Origin: Pseudovibrio zosterae
GTDB lineage: Bacteria; Pseudomonadota; Alphaproteobacteria; Rhizobiales; Stappiaceae
DNA: 64,000 bases
Reading direction: 5' to 3'
Assembly (NCBI RefSeq): GCF_033843645.1
Contig: NZ_JAWXVZ010000003.1
Location: 62,001-126,000 of the forward strand
The notes under the pieces are model-generated. The model did not search any database, was not told the origin of the DNA, and was given only the letters and a program-made list of their open reading frames with translations. Below are positions 1 through 7,295 of the stretch, in pieces. The position numbers and the translations under genes are program-made. Position 1 is the stretch's first letter. Every line of letters starts with the position of its first letter.

Positions 1-1549
1 CGAATATGGCTGCCATGATACCATCCGCTCTTGGTCTCCCGTCGCGCGGGTAGCGTTCCAAAGGTGGCTGGAAGTAAAGTATGGAACAGTAGAAAAACTA
101 AACGAAGCCTGGGGCAACGTGTTCTGGTCCATGGAATATGGCAGCTTCGACAAGATAGACCTGCCATACCTGACGGTCACAGAGAGTAATCCCGCTCATC
201 GGCTTGATTTTTATCGCTTTTCTTCAGACAAGGTAGCAGAGTTTAATCAGGCGCAGGTGGAGATGCTGCGCGAGCTTTCTCCGGGGCGTCCGATAATTCA
301 TAACTTCATGGGGCGCTTCTTCCACTTCGACCATTATAAGGTTGGGGATCAGCTTGATGTCGCCAGTTGGGACAGCTATCCCCTTGGTTTCCATAGCTTA
401 AATCAGATGGAGTCGGGCACGGAAATGGCCCCGGAGTTCTGGCGCGACTTCTTCCAGCAAGGCGATCCGGACTTCCAAGGCTTCCACCACGACCTATATC
501 GCGCCGCAGGCAATGGCCGCCTCTGGATCATGGAGCAGCAGCCGGGGCCGGTGAACTGGGCCCCTTATAACCCCTCGCCACTTGATGGCATGGTGCGCTT
601 GTGGTCATGGGAGGCTTTCGCCCATGGTGCTGAAACGACGAGCTATTTCCGCTGGAGGCAGGCCCCTTTTGCGCAGGAGCAGATGCACGCTGGCCTCAAA
701 CGGCCTGACAATGCCCCCGCGCAGGCCTTCAAGGAGGCCGGGCAGGTGGCTAGGGAACGGGATGCTCTTGGCGCGTTCCACATCGCACCAGCCCCCGTGG
801 CCTTGGTGTTTGACTACGAGAGCCAGTGGGCCCACGAAACCCAGCCGCAAAGTCAGGATTTTACCTACAGTCTGCTGGCCATGAATGCCTACCGCGCTCT
901 TAGGGAGCTGGGTGTGGATGTCGACATCGTTCGGCCCTCCGAGCAGGACCTGTCGAGATATAAAGCTGTAATTGTTCCAGGGCTTTATGCGGTAAGTGCG
1001 GAGTTCTCCAGCTGTCTGGCCACCTACGCTTCGCAAGGGGGGCTTGTTGTAGCAGGACCGCGTTTTGCTCAGAAGAATGAGCATTATCAAATCTCGCAGG
1101 AAACCTCAGCGCTGCCAGCGCCTTTTGAAGCGGTTGAAGTGGCCCGCGTTTCCACCATGCCCAAGCTTTTTGGTGAAACGCTGTTGAGCCGGGATGGGTC
1201 AAAGTTCGGCGAGGCCACCATTTGGGTGGAGGAACTCGTCAGTTCACTGCCAACAATTCTTGCACTCGAGAATGGTGATCCAATCGTGGTTGGCAACGAA
1301 AGCGTTGTCTACACAGGCGCTTGGCTTCGTCCTCAAACACTGAAGAAATTCCTCGCGCAGGTTCTGGAACCAAAGGGGATTGAACCAGTGGACTTGCCGC
1401 AAGGCCTGCGTCGCCGGAAAACCAGCATCGGCACGTTCTATTACAACTACGCCAAACATCCTCAGGATCTCAGGGCACTGGGGCTCGCCGAAGCGGCCGA
1501 ACTTGATGGTTTGAAAATTCCAGCGGCAGGGGTGTCACTGGTGCGCTGA
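1..1549 (+). CDS. Beta-galactosidase, glycoside hydrolase family 42 (5' end outside window)
   Basis: The open frame runs in from the left edge, so the N-terminal part is missing. It hydrolyses terminal beta-galactosides, probably in the cytoplasm. The first in-window codons read EYGCHDT; the E of the NEYG motif is the GH42 acid/base. The nucleophile is the E of WIMEQQPGPVNW (codon at 533-535). The LNEAWGNVFWS and ASWDSYPLG blocks are also typical, and the C-terminal half looks like the trimerisation (flavodoxin-like) and beta domains of GH42. No broken frame is visible up to the TGA stop. A strong terminator follows, so it is transcriptionally separate from the GDP-fucose genes downstream. 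Confidence 0.9.
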   Translation, partial: EYGCHDTIRSWSPVARVAFQRWLEVKYGTVEKLNEAWGNVFWSMEYGSFDKIDLPYLTVTESNPAHRLDFYRFSSDKVAEFNQAQVEMLRELSPGRPIIHNFMGRFFHFDHYKVGDQLDVASWDSYPLGFHSLNQMESGTEMAPEFWRDFFQQGDPDFQGFHHDLYRAAGNGRLWIMEQQPGPVNWAPYNPSPLDGMVRLWSWEAFAHGAETTSYFRWRQAPFAQEQMHAGLKRPDNAPAQAFKEAGQVARERDALGAFHIAPAPVALVFDYESQWAHETQPQSQDFTYSLLAMNAYRALRELGVDVDIVRPSEQDLSRYKAVIVPGLYAVSAEFSSCLATYASQGGLVVAGPRFAQKNEHYQISQETSALPAPFEAVEVARVSTMPKLFGETLLSRDGSKFGEATIWVEELVSSLPTILALENGDPIVVGNESVVYTGAWLRPQTLKKFLAQVLEPKGIEPVDLPQGLRRRKTSIGTFYYNYAKHPQDLRALGLAEAAELDGLKIPAAGVSLVR

Positions 1550-1579
1550 GGCTCCAGCCTCCAATAGTGTTTTGAAATC

Positions 1580-1613
1580 GCGGCGTTTCCTGAAATGGAA
1601 ATGCCGCTTTTTT
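1580..1613 (+). terminator. Rho-independent terminator after the GH42 gene
   Basis: An 11-bp stem (GCGGCGTTTCC with GGAAATGCCGC, one non-Watson-Crick pair) and a 6-nt loop are followed by six T residues. Confidence 0.8.
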
Positions 1614-1725
1614 GTGCGCTGCTTACCTCTGTTTTTGACAGGGCGGATTTTGTAGCTGGCCCTTTTAGGGGTTTGAAACCATGAGGGTTTTGGCGCTGAC
1701 TACCGCTGAGGACAGGGGTGGTTGC

Positions 1726-2820
1726 GTGACTCAGGAAAAGACAGCTCTCATAACCGGCATCACCGGGCAAGACGGTGCCTATTTAGCGGAATTGCTGCTC
1801 AGCAAGGGGTACAAGGTGCACGGGATCAAGCGGCGATCCTCCAGCTTCAACACGGAGCGCATCGAGCACCTCTATCAGGATCCTCATACACAAAATCAGC
1901 GGTTCTTTTTGCACTACGGCGACATGACAGATGCGACCAATCTGATCCGCATCACTCAGGAAATTCAGCCAGACGAAATCTATAATCTTGCGGCCCAATC
2001 CCACGTGCAGGTGTCCTTTGAGACGGCCGAGTACACCGCCAATGCAGACGGCATGGGGACACTGCGGCTGCTGGAGGCGATCCGGCTTCTGGGCCTTGTA
2101 GAAAAAACGCGGTTCTATCAGGCTTCAACCTCGGAGCTTTATGGCAAGGCACAGCAGGTCCCACAAAACGAGCAGACCCCATTCTATCCCCGTTCCCCCT
2201 ATGCCGCTGCAAAGCTTTATGCCTACTGGATTACCGTCAACTACCGTGAAGCCTATGGCATTCATGCGTCCAACGGCATTCTGTTCAATCACGAAAGCCC
2301 GGTTCGCGGGGAAACCTTTGTCACCCGCAAGATTACTCGTGCGGTGGCGGCCATCGCCCATGGGCTGCAGGACCGGCTTTACATCGGCAACTTGGAAGCG
2401 CAGCGCGATTGGGGGCATGCCCGCGACTATGTGGAGGGCATGTGGCGCATGCTGCAGCAACCCATTGCCGATGACTACGTGCTTGCAACGGGAGAGACCC
2501 ACAGCGTTCGTGCATTTGTGGAACGCGCATTTGCCGAAACTGGCACTGAATTGATCTGGCGTGGTGAGGGCCTGGACGAAAAAGGCATTTGCGCAGCCAG
2601 CGGCAAGCTGCTTGTGGAGGTGGACCCGCGGTACTTCCGAGCAACAGAGGTCGATCTGTTGAAAGGTGACCCCAGCAAGGCGCGGGAAAAGCTTGGTTGG
2701 GCGGCAAAGGTAAGCTTCGAGGAGCTGGTTGCCGAAATGGTCAAAGAGGATCTGGCAGAGCTTCAACGAACAACACGCCAGCATGAGAAAGACGCCGCTC
2801 GGGAGGTGGAGCATGTCTAG
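1726..2820 (+). CDS. gmd: GDP-mannose 4,6-dehydratase
   Basis: Converts GDP-D-mannose to GDP-4-keto-6-deoxymannose, the first step to GDP-L-fucose and related deoxysugars. This is an extended SDR: the NAD(P)-binding G11-x-x-G14-x-x-G17 lies in ALITGITGQDG, the catalytic Ser/Glu segment reads STSELYG, and Y159-A-A-A-K163 is the YxxxK pair. VHGIKRRSSSFNTERIEHLY is the usual Gmd arginine-rich segment. I chose the GTG at 1726 because a GAGGA/AGGGG ribosome site lies 7-15 nt upstream and the N-terminus then matches the family; an ATG 45 nt earlier is an alternative. The gene overlaps the next one by 8 nt, indicating translational coupling. Confidence 0.93.
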   Translation: MTQEKTALITGITGQDGAYLAELLLSKGYKVHGIKRRSSSFNTERIEHLYQDPHTQNQRFFLHYGDMTDATNLIRITQEIQPDEIYNLAAQSHVQVSFETAEYTANADGMGTLRLLEAIRLLGLVEKTRFYQASTSELYGKAQQVPQNEQTPFYPRSPYAAAKLYAYWITVNYREAYGIHASNGILFNHESPVRGETFVTRKITRAVAAIAHGLQDRLYIGNLEAQRDWGHARDYVEGMWRMLQQPIADDYVLATGETHSVRAFVERAFAETGTELIWRGEGLDEKGICAASGKLLVEVDPRYFRATEVDLLKGDPSKAREKLGWAAKVSFEELVAEMVKEDLAELQRTTRQHEKDAAREVEHV

Positions 2821-3835
2821 GGAACTCTTTGACCTAGCAGGAGAAAGAGTTTGGGTCGCGGGGCATGGCGGCATGGTTGGTTCAGCGCTTTTACGCCGTC
2901 TTGAACGGGAGCCCTGCGAGGTTGTCACCGCACCGCGCGACGAGCTGGATCTCAGAGACCCGCAGGCAGTCGATTTCTGGCTTGCGACCCGAAAACCCAC
3001 GGCGATCTTTCTTCCCGCCGCAAAGGTTGGCGGTATTCTTGCCAACAACACCTACCCGGCAGATTTTCTCTACGATAACCTCATGATCGCAGCCAACGTC
3101 ATTCATTCTGCGCACAAAGCACGGGTGAAAAAACTGCTGTTTCTGGGCTCAAGCTGCATATATCCAAAATTTGCGCGCCAGCCGATTACCGAGGCCTCCT
3201 TGCTAACAGGTCCATTGGAGCCCACAAATCAATGGTATGCATTGGCCAAGATTGCAGGGGTGAAGCTCTGTCAGGCGTATCGACGCCAACATGGCTGTGA
3301 CTTCATCAGCGCCATGCCAACGAACCTATATGGTCCCGGAGATAACTTCGATCTGGAAACTTCTCACGTTATCCCGGCCTTGATGCGCAAGGTGCACGAA
3401 GCAAAGGCAAACGGAGAGCAAAAGATCGTAATGTGGGGCACCGGTGCGCCCCGCCGCGAGTTCCTCTACGTGGAAGATTGCGCCGACGCGCTGGTCTTTC
3501 TCATGAAGAACTACAGCGAAGAAGAGCATATCAATCTGGGCAGCGGCGAGGAAGTGAGCATCAAGCAACTCGCTGTAATGATTTGCAAAGCTGTCGGTTT
3601 TGAAGGACGTATCACGCACGATCTGTCCAAGCCCGATGGCACACCAAGGAAGTTGATGGACAACGCGCGTCTTCAGGCGATGGGGTGGCAGCCCAGCATT
3701 GGGTTGGAGCAGGGGCTAAAGCTCGCCTATGCGGCTTTCTTGAAGTCTCGCGAGGTTCCCGACGATCTTAAGCTATCGTTGGAACAAGCCCTGAGAGATC
3801 TCGGGGAGCCTGTGACAGAGCCAGAGCCTACCTAA
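2813..3835 (+). CDS. fcl: GDP-L-fucose synthase (GDP-4-keto-6-deoxymannose epimerase/reductase)
   Basis: Catalyses 3,5-epimerisation and NADPH reduction of the Gmd product to GDP-L-fucose. The Rossmann motif is GHGGMVGS (residues 17-24), the active-site block GSSCIYPKFARQPITE is intact, and Y142-x-x-x-K146 is present in YALAKIAG. The start is the ATG inside the end of gmd, preceded by a strong GGGAGGTGGA site; this gives about 340 residues, slightly longer than the roughly 320 usual for WcaG because of a short C-terminal tail rich in Glu and Pro. Together with gmd it supplies GDP-fucose for a surface polysaccharide, but no glycan cluster follows. Confidence 0.93.
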   Translation: MSRELFDLAGERVWVAGHGGMVGSALLRRLEREPCEVVTAPRDELDLRDPQAVDFWLATRKPTAIFLPAAKVGGILANNTYPADFLYDNLMIAANVIHSAHKARVKKLLFLGSSCIYPKFARQPITEASLLTGPLEPTNQWYALAKIAGVKLCQAYRRQHGCDFISAMPTNLYGPGDNFDLETSHVIPALMRKVHEAKANGEQKIVMWGTGAPRREFLYVEDCADALVFLMKNYSEEEHINLGSGEEVSIKQLAVMICKAVGFEGRITHDLSKPDGTPRKLMDNARLQAMGWQPSIGLEQGLKLAYAAFLKSREVPDDLKLSLEQALRDLGEPVTEPEPT

Positions 3836-3854
3836 GGCCCGCGCCAAAGCAACC

Positions 3855-4019
3855 CTAGAGGATTACGGCGCGTATCCCGTAGGAAATGATCCCCACGACT
3901 GAGATACCCAGACACCAAAGCAAGATGAACCATCCCACCTGCTTCAACGCTGTGAGGGGGGCGTCTTTGTCCGCGTGCTTTGTCTTCTTGCCTTCAATCT
4001 TTTCGCCGGTGTTACTCAC
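3855..4019 (-). CDS. DUF2474 small membrane peptide of the cyd operon
   Basis: A 54-residue peptide with a charged, Lys-rich N-terminus and one membrane helix (VGWFILLWCLGISVVGIISY). It matches the DUF2474 small proteins commonly found just after cydB and may, like CydX, stabilise the bd oxidase (family inference). The likely GTG start shares its first base with the cydB stop codon (TAGTG), and a GGAGGG site sits 9 nt upstream inside cydB, which argues for coupled translation. Confidence 0.75.
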   Translation of the reverse strand: MSNTGEKIEGKKTKHADKDAPLTALKQVGWFILLWCLGISVVGIISYGIRAVIL

Positions 4020-5029
4020 TAGTGGTAGCCCTCCGTTGACTTGGTCTTGCCTCGGAACACCCAATAGGCGTAGCCGGTGTAGGCAAGGATCATGGGGATC
4101 AGCACCACGGCACCAACCAGCAGAAACTTCAAGCTGCTGTCGGGCGCTGCAGCCTCCCAGATGGTGAAGTTGTGTGGCACGACGTAGGGATAGAGATTGA
4201 TGCCAAGGCCGATATAGGTGACGAGAAACAGGCCAAGCGTTGCGAGGAACGCGGTCGCGTGATGATGGTCATAGGTGATGCCGCGCCAAATGACAAAGGC
4301 GAGAGCAGCTACCGCAATCGGTACCGGCACCGTGTAAAGCACATAGGGCATGCTGAACCAAAGTCTGACAATGCCCGGGTCGATAAACGGCATCCAAATG
4401 CTGACAATCCCAATGAACATGAGCAGCAAAAGCGCGCAGGGACGTGCCACACGGCGGAAATGCTCCTGCGCCGTGCCTTCTAGCTTCATGATGAGCCACG
4501 TTGCGCCAAGCAGGGCATAGCCTGAAACAAGAGCGAAGCCGGTCATCACGCTAAAGGGTGTCAGCCAATCAAACCAGCCACCGGCATAAGAGCGTCCTTC
4601 GATTTCAATGCCTTGGATCAGGGCACCAAGGGCGACGCCCTGTGAAAGTGCCGCAACGAGCGAGCCAAGGAAGAAAGCCAGATCCCAGTAGGGACGGCGT
4701 TTGTCGCTGGCCTTGAAGCGATATTCAAACGCAACCCCTCGGAAGATCAATCCGATGAGCATGAGAAGGATCGGCATGTAAAGGGCTGGCATGATCGTGG
4801 CGTAGGCCAGCGGGAACACGGCAAACAGCCCGCCGCCGCCAAGGATAAGCCAGGTCTCGTTGCCATCCCATACCGGCGCAACAGTGTTCATCATCAAGCT
4901 GCGTTCATCCTGATCCGAGGTTGTGGGGTAAAGGATGCCAATGCCAAGGTCGAAACCATCAAGGCACACATAGGCAAAGATGGCGAACGCGATCAACAGA
5001 CCCCAGATGAGCGGATAATCGAGTTCCAT
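4019..5029 (-). CDS. cydB: Cytochrome bd ubiquinol oxidase subunit II
   Basis: The inner-membrane partner of CydA; it does not bind haem in most described enzymes and completes the quinol:O2 oxidoreductase. The N-terminus has the family pattern DYPLIWGLLIAFAIFAYVCLDGFDLGIG, given here in two overlapping parts by position (residues 4-30), and then PVWDGNETWLILGGGGLFA. Nine or so hydrophobic segments follow across 336 residues, a normal length. Its start overlaps the cydA stop by one base (TGATG) and its stop overlaps the DUF2474 gene, so the three genes form one transcription unit. Confidence 0.95.
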   Translation of the reverse strand: MELDYPLIWGLLIAFAIFAYVCLDGFDLGIGILYPTTSDQDERSLMMNTVAPVWDGNETWLILGGGGLFAVFPLAYATIMPALYMPILLMLIGLIFRGVAFEYRFKASDKRRPYWDLAFFLGSLVAALSQGVALGALIQGIEIEGRSYAGGWFDWLTPFSVMTGFALVSGYALLGATWLIMKLEGTAQEHFRRVARPCALLLLMFIGIVSIWMPFIDPGIVRLWFSMPYVLYTVPVPIAVAALAFVIWRGITYDHHHATAFLATLGLFLVTYIGLGINLYPYVVPHNFTIWEAAAPDSSLKFLLVGAVVLIPMILAYTGYAYWVFRGKTKSTEGYH

Positions 5030-6429
5030 CAGTCCTTCTCCACGGTATCTGGGGTGAGAGCTGGAGCAGGGGTGATCCCGGCGGTTCGCGTTGGTATGCC
5101 CGGCTCAGGTCCAATGCTGGCATGAGGTGACTTCCGCATGGACTTCAGGATGTAAGCGATGCCGGTTCCGAACACGATGAAATAGACAACAATGAATATG
5201 GTCAGCGAAGTCGCGACCGCTGGCGCATCTATGGGAGACACGGAATCCGAGGTTCGCAGCAGGCCGTAGACGGTAAACGGTTGGCGTCCGACCTCTGTTG
5301 TGATCCACCCAGCAAGAACCGCAATGAAGCCCGATGGCCCCATAACGAGCGCTGCCCGTTGGAGCGCACGGTTGTCAAACAAGGTCCCACGGTAGCGGTT
5401 CCAGAGGCTCCACAGGCCTACCAAGGTCATAAGCAGCCCAATCCCCACCATGACGCGGAAGGACCAGAATACAATGGTGGCGTTGGGCCAGTCTTCACGG
5501 GGGAACTCTTTGAGTCCGGGAACCGCGCCGGTCAGTGTGTGGGTCAGTATGATGCTGGAAAGATAAGGCACTTCAATCTTGTAGAGCGTCTCGGCCCTCT
5601 CCATGTCAGGCCAGCCGAACAGGATGAGCGGCGCGGGTGACTGCGTTTCAAAATGACCTTCCATGGCGGCGATCTTGGCAGGCTGGTGCTCAAGTGTGTT
5701 AAGGCCATGCAGGTCGCCGGCGAACATTTGCGCGGGCGCAACAAACGCGATCAGCCAAAGCGCCATGGAGAACATGGTTCGCGCGGCTTGGTTCGTTTTG
5801 TCTTTCAGCAAGTGGTAGGCCCCAACTGCGGCCACGACGAATGCGGTGGTCAGATAAGCCGCAAGCATCATGTGAACGAAGCGGTAGGGGAAGGAGGGGT
5901 TGAAGATGATCTCCCACCAGTCCTCGGGGATAAACTGGCCCGCCTCATTGATGCTGAACCCAGCAGGCGTTTGCATCCAGCTGTTCACCGAAAGGATCCA
6001 GAAACCGGAAAGCGCAGTGCCAAAAGCAACGATCAGCGTTGCCGCAAAGTGCAAGTTCTTGCCTACGCGGTTCATGCCAAACAGCATGATGCCCAAAAAA
6101 CCGGCCTCCAAAAAGAAGGCGGTCAGCACTTCATAACCGATTACCGGACCAAGCACCGGGCCCGTTTTGTCAGAGAACTCGGCCCAGTTGGTTCCAAACT
6201 GGTAGGTCATAACGACGCCAGACACCACTCCCATGCCAAAAGCGATTGCGAAGATTGTCAGCCAGTACTTGAAAAGCTGAAGGTAAACCTCCCGCTTGGT
6301 CCACAGCCACATGCCTTCAAGCACCGCCAGATAGCTGGCCAATCCAATCGAGAAGGCTGGAAATATGATGTGAAACGACACTGTGAACGCGAACTGGAAA
6401 CGCGCAAGGTCTACTGCGGAGAAGTCCAT
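5029..6429 (-). CDS. cydA: Cytochrome bd ubiquinol oxidase subunit I (short Q-loop, CIO-type)
   Basis: Carries haems b558, b595 and d and the quinol site of the bd terminal oxidase, used at low oxygen or when cytochrome c oxidases are inhibited. H20 (VSFHIIFPAF) and H186 (RFVHMMLAAY) fit the axial haem ligands, E100 and E108 (YEVLTAFFLEAGF) the proton-channel/haem d glutamates, and M327 (FWSFRVMVG) the b558 Met. GRQPFTVYGLLRT is the conserved segment after the Q-loop. At 466 residues it is shorter than E. coli CydA (about 520), the difference being in the Q-loop, as in cyanide-insensitive CioA proteins. No FNR-type palindrome is visible in the 150 bp upstream. Confidence 0.95.
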   Translation of the reverse strand: MDFSAVDLARFQFAFTVSFHIIFPAFSIGLASYLAVLEGMWLWTKREVYLQLFKYWLTIFAIAFGMGVVSGVVMTYQFGTNWAEFSDKTGPVLGPVIGYEVLTAFFLEAGFLGIMLFGMNRVGKNLHFAATLIVAFGTALSGFWILSVNSWMQTPAGFSINEAGQFIPEDWWEIIFNPSFPYRFVHMMLAAYLTTAFVVAAVGAYHLLKDKTNQAARTMFSMALWLIAFVAPAQMFAGDLHGLNTLEHQPAKIAAMEGHFETQSPAPLILFGWPDMERAETLYKIEVPYLSSIILTHTLTGAVPGLKEFPREDWPNATIVFWSFRVMVGIGLLMTLVGLWSLWNRYRGTLFDNRALQRAALVMGPSGFIAVLAGWITTEVGRQPFTVYGLLRTSDSVSPIDAPAVATSLTIFIVVYFIVFGTGIAYILKSMRKSPHASIGPEPGIPTRTAGITPAPALTPDTVEKD

Positions 6430-6579
6430 GGAGCACCTGATGCTGTTTGCGTCTTGGTCTCTAGACTAGGGTGTGGGAGCGGCTCCTCAAGTCAAGGTTT
6501 TGAGTCCGCTGCGGTAGTTTGGGGGGCAGAGTTTCCTTCAATCAGGTTAGGAAATCCTTTTTAGTGCAGGCAAAAATGC

Positions 6580-6966
6580 TCACGACCCGGCGGTTGAGTA
6601 TTGGTTGGGTCCCCCGGTGCCCGGCTGGATGTAAAAGTAAAGCAGCACCAGAAGGCCAATGATGGGAATCAGATGAAGGAGCAACCACCAACCTGAGCGG
6701 TCTGTGTCATGCAGGCGGCGCACGGAAACAGCAAGGCCCGGGATCAGCAAGAACAAACCCGTCAAAGCCGAGATGGGCTGAAGTTCCATGGTGCCCGGAT
6801 CGGGTAGGCCCAGCAGCGGAGCTACAACAATCATGTCCACCAGCTGTGCGACAGAAAGAGTGATGATCGCAAACAGCGTCCACCACCAAAATTCGGGCCG
6901 TGCGGCACGGCCCTGAAACTCGGTGTATTTGCTAAGGCAGGTGCGAATGGCTTCTGGAAAGGTCAT
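6580..6966 (-). CDS. DUF805 family membrane protein
   Basis: A small integral membrane protein of unknown function. It has the DUF805 layout: a soluble N-terminus ending in the FQGRAARPEFWWW block, hydrophobic helices, then the RRLHDTDRSGWWLLLHLIP motif before a last helix. I favour the inner ATG (MTFPEAIRTCLSKY), which matches the usual start of the family; an ATG four codons upstream is possible. It is separated from both cydA and the feo genes by roughly 100 bp or more and may be transcribed alone. Confidence 0.8.
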   Translation of the reverse strand: MTFPEAIRTCLSKYTEFQGRAARPEFWWWTLFAIITLSVAQLVDMIVVAPLLGLPDPGTMELQPISALTGLFLLIPGLAVSVRRLHDTDRSGWWLLLHLIPIIGLLVLLYFYIQPGTGGPNQYSTAGS

Positions 6967-7061
6967 GGCTCTGCACATCCAGTTGTTTTTCTGAATGGGA
7001 CTATGACGCCATGACTGATCTTAGGGAACCCGCAGTTTGGTGCCTCTGATTTTTAAGGTAC

Positions 7062-7292
7062 TTATTCCGCGCAGGTTCTGACAGGCGGTCTGGGAAGGGT
7101 CGTGTAACCAGGTTTTTGAGCAGTAGGGCACGCCGTGCACGCGCCGCATGTAACCTTGTAGACCTGACCGATGCTTTCAAGTCGATCGAGCATCGCCTGT
7201 GCAAAATCCTCAGCAACATTCAAGGCTTCCGCGACATCTGACGATGTCGCGTATCCTGTTTTTGCGATTGTTTTTTTTACTTTACCGAGCAT
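7062..7292 (-). CDS. feoC: FeoC-like winged-helix protein
   Basis: A 76-residue protein directly after feoB (3-nt gap). The N-terminal half can form a winged helix-turn-helix (TSSDVAEALNVAEDFAQAMLDRLES). It is followed by a cysteine cluster, CGACTACP, with a further Cys near the C-terminus. Wing plus clustered Cys is the FeoC plan, in which the cysteines can bind an Fe-S cluster and the protein modulates FeoB stability or feo transcription. The assignment rests on this pattern and position; direct homology cannot be tested here. Confidence 0.7.
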   Translation of the reverse strand: MLGKVKKTIAKTGYATSSDVAEALNVAEDFAQAMLDRLESIGQVYKVTCGACTACPTAQKPGYTTLPRPPVRTCAE

Positions 7293-7295
7293 GTA

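Noticed and set aside
2125..3051. 308-codon open frame antisense to gmd and fcl
   Set aside because: It spans two well-supported coupled genes on the other strand and has no family features.
5653..6564. 303-codon open frame antisense to cydA
   Set aside because: A shadow of cydA; the translation has no recognisable domain and no supporting start signals.
6430..6579. FNR box upstream of cydA
   Set aside because: The only symmetric element is TCAA-GGTT-TTGA, which has the half-sites in the wrong order for FNR.
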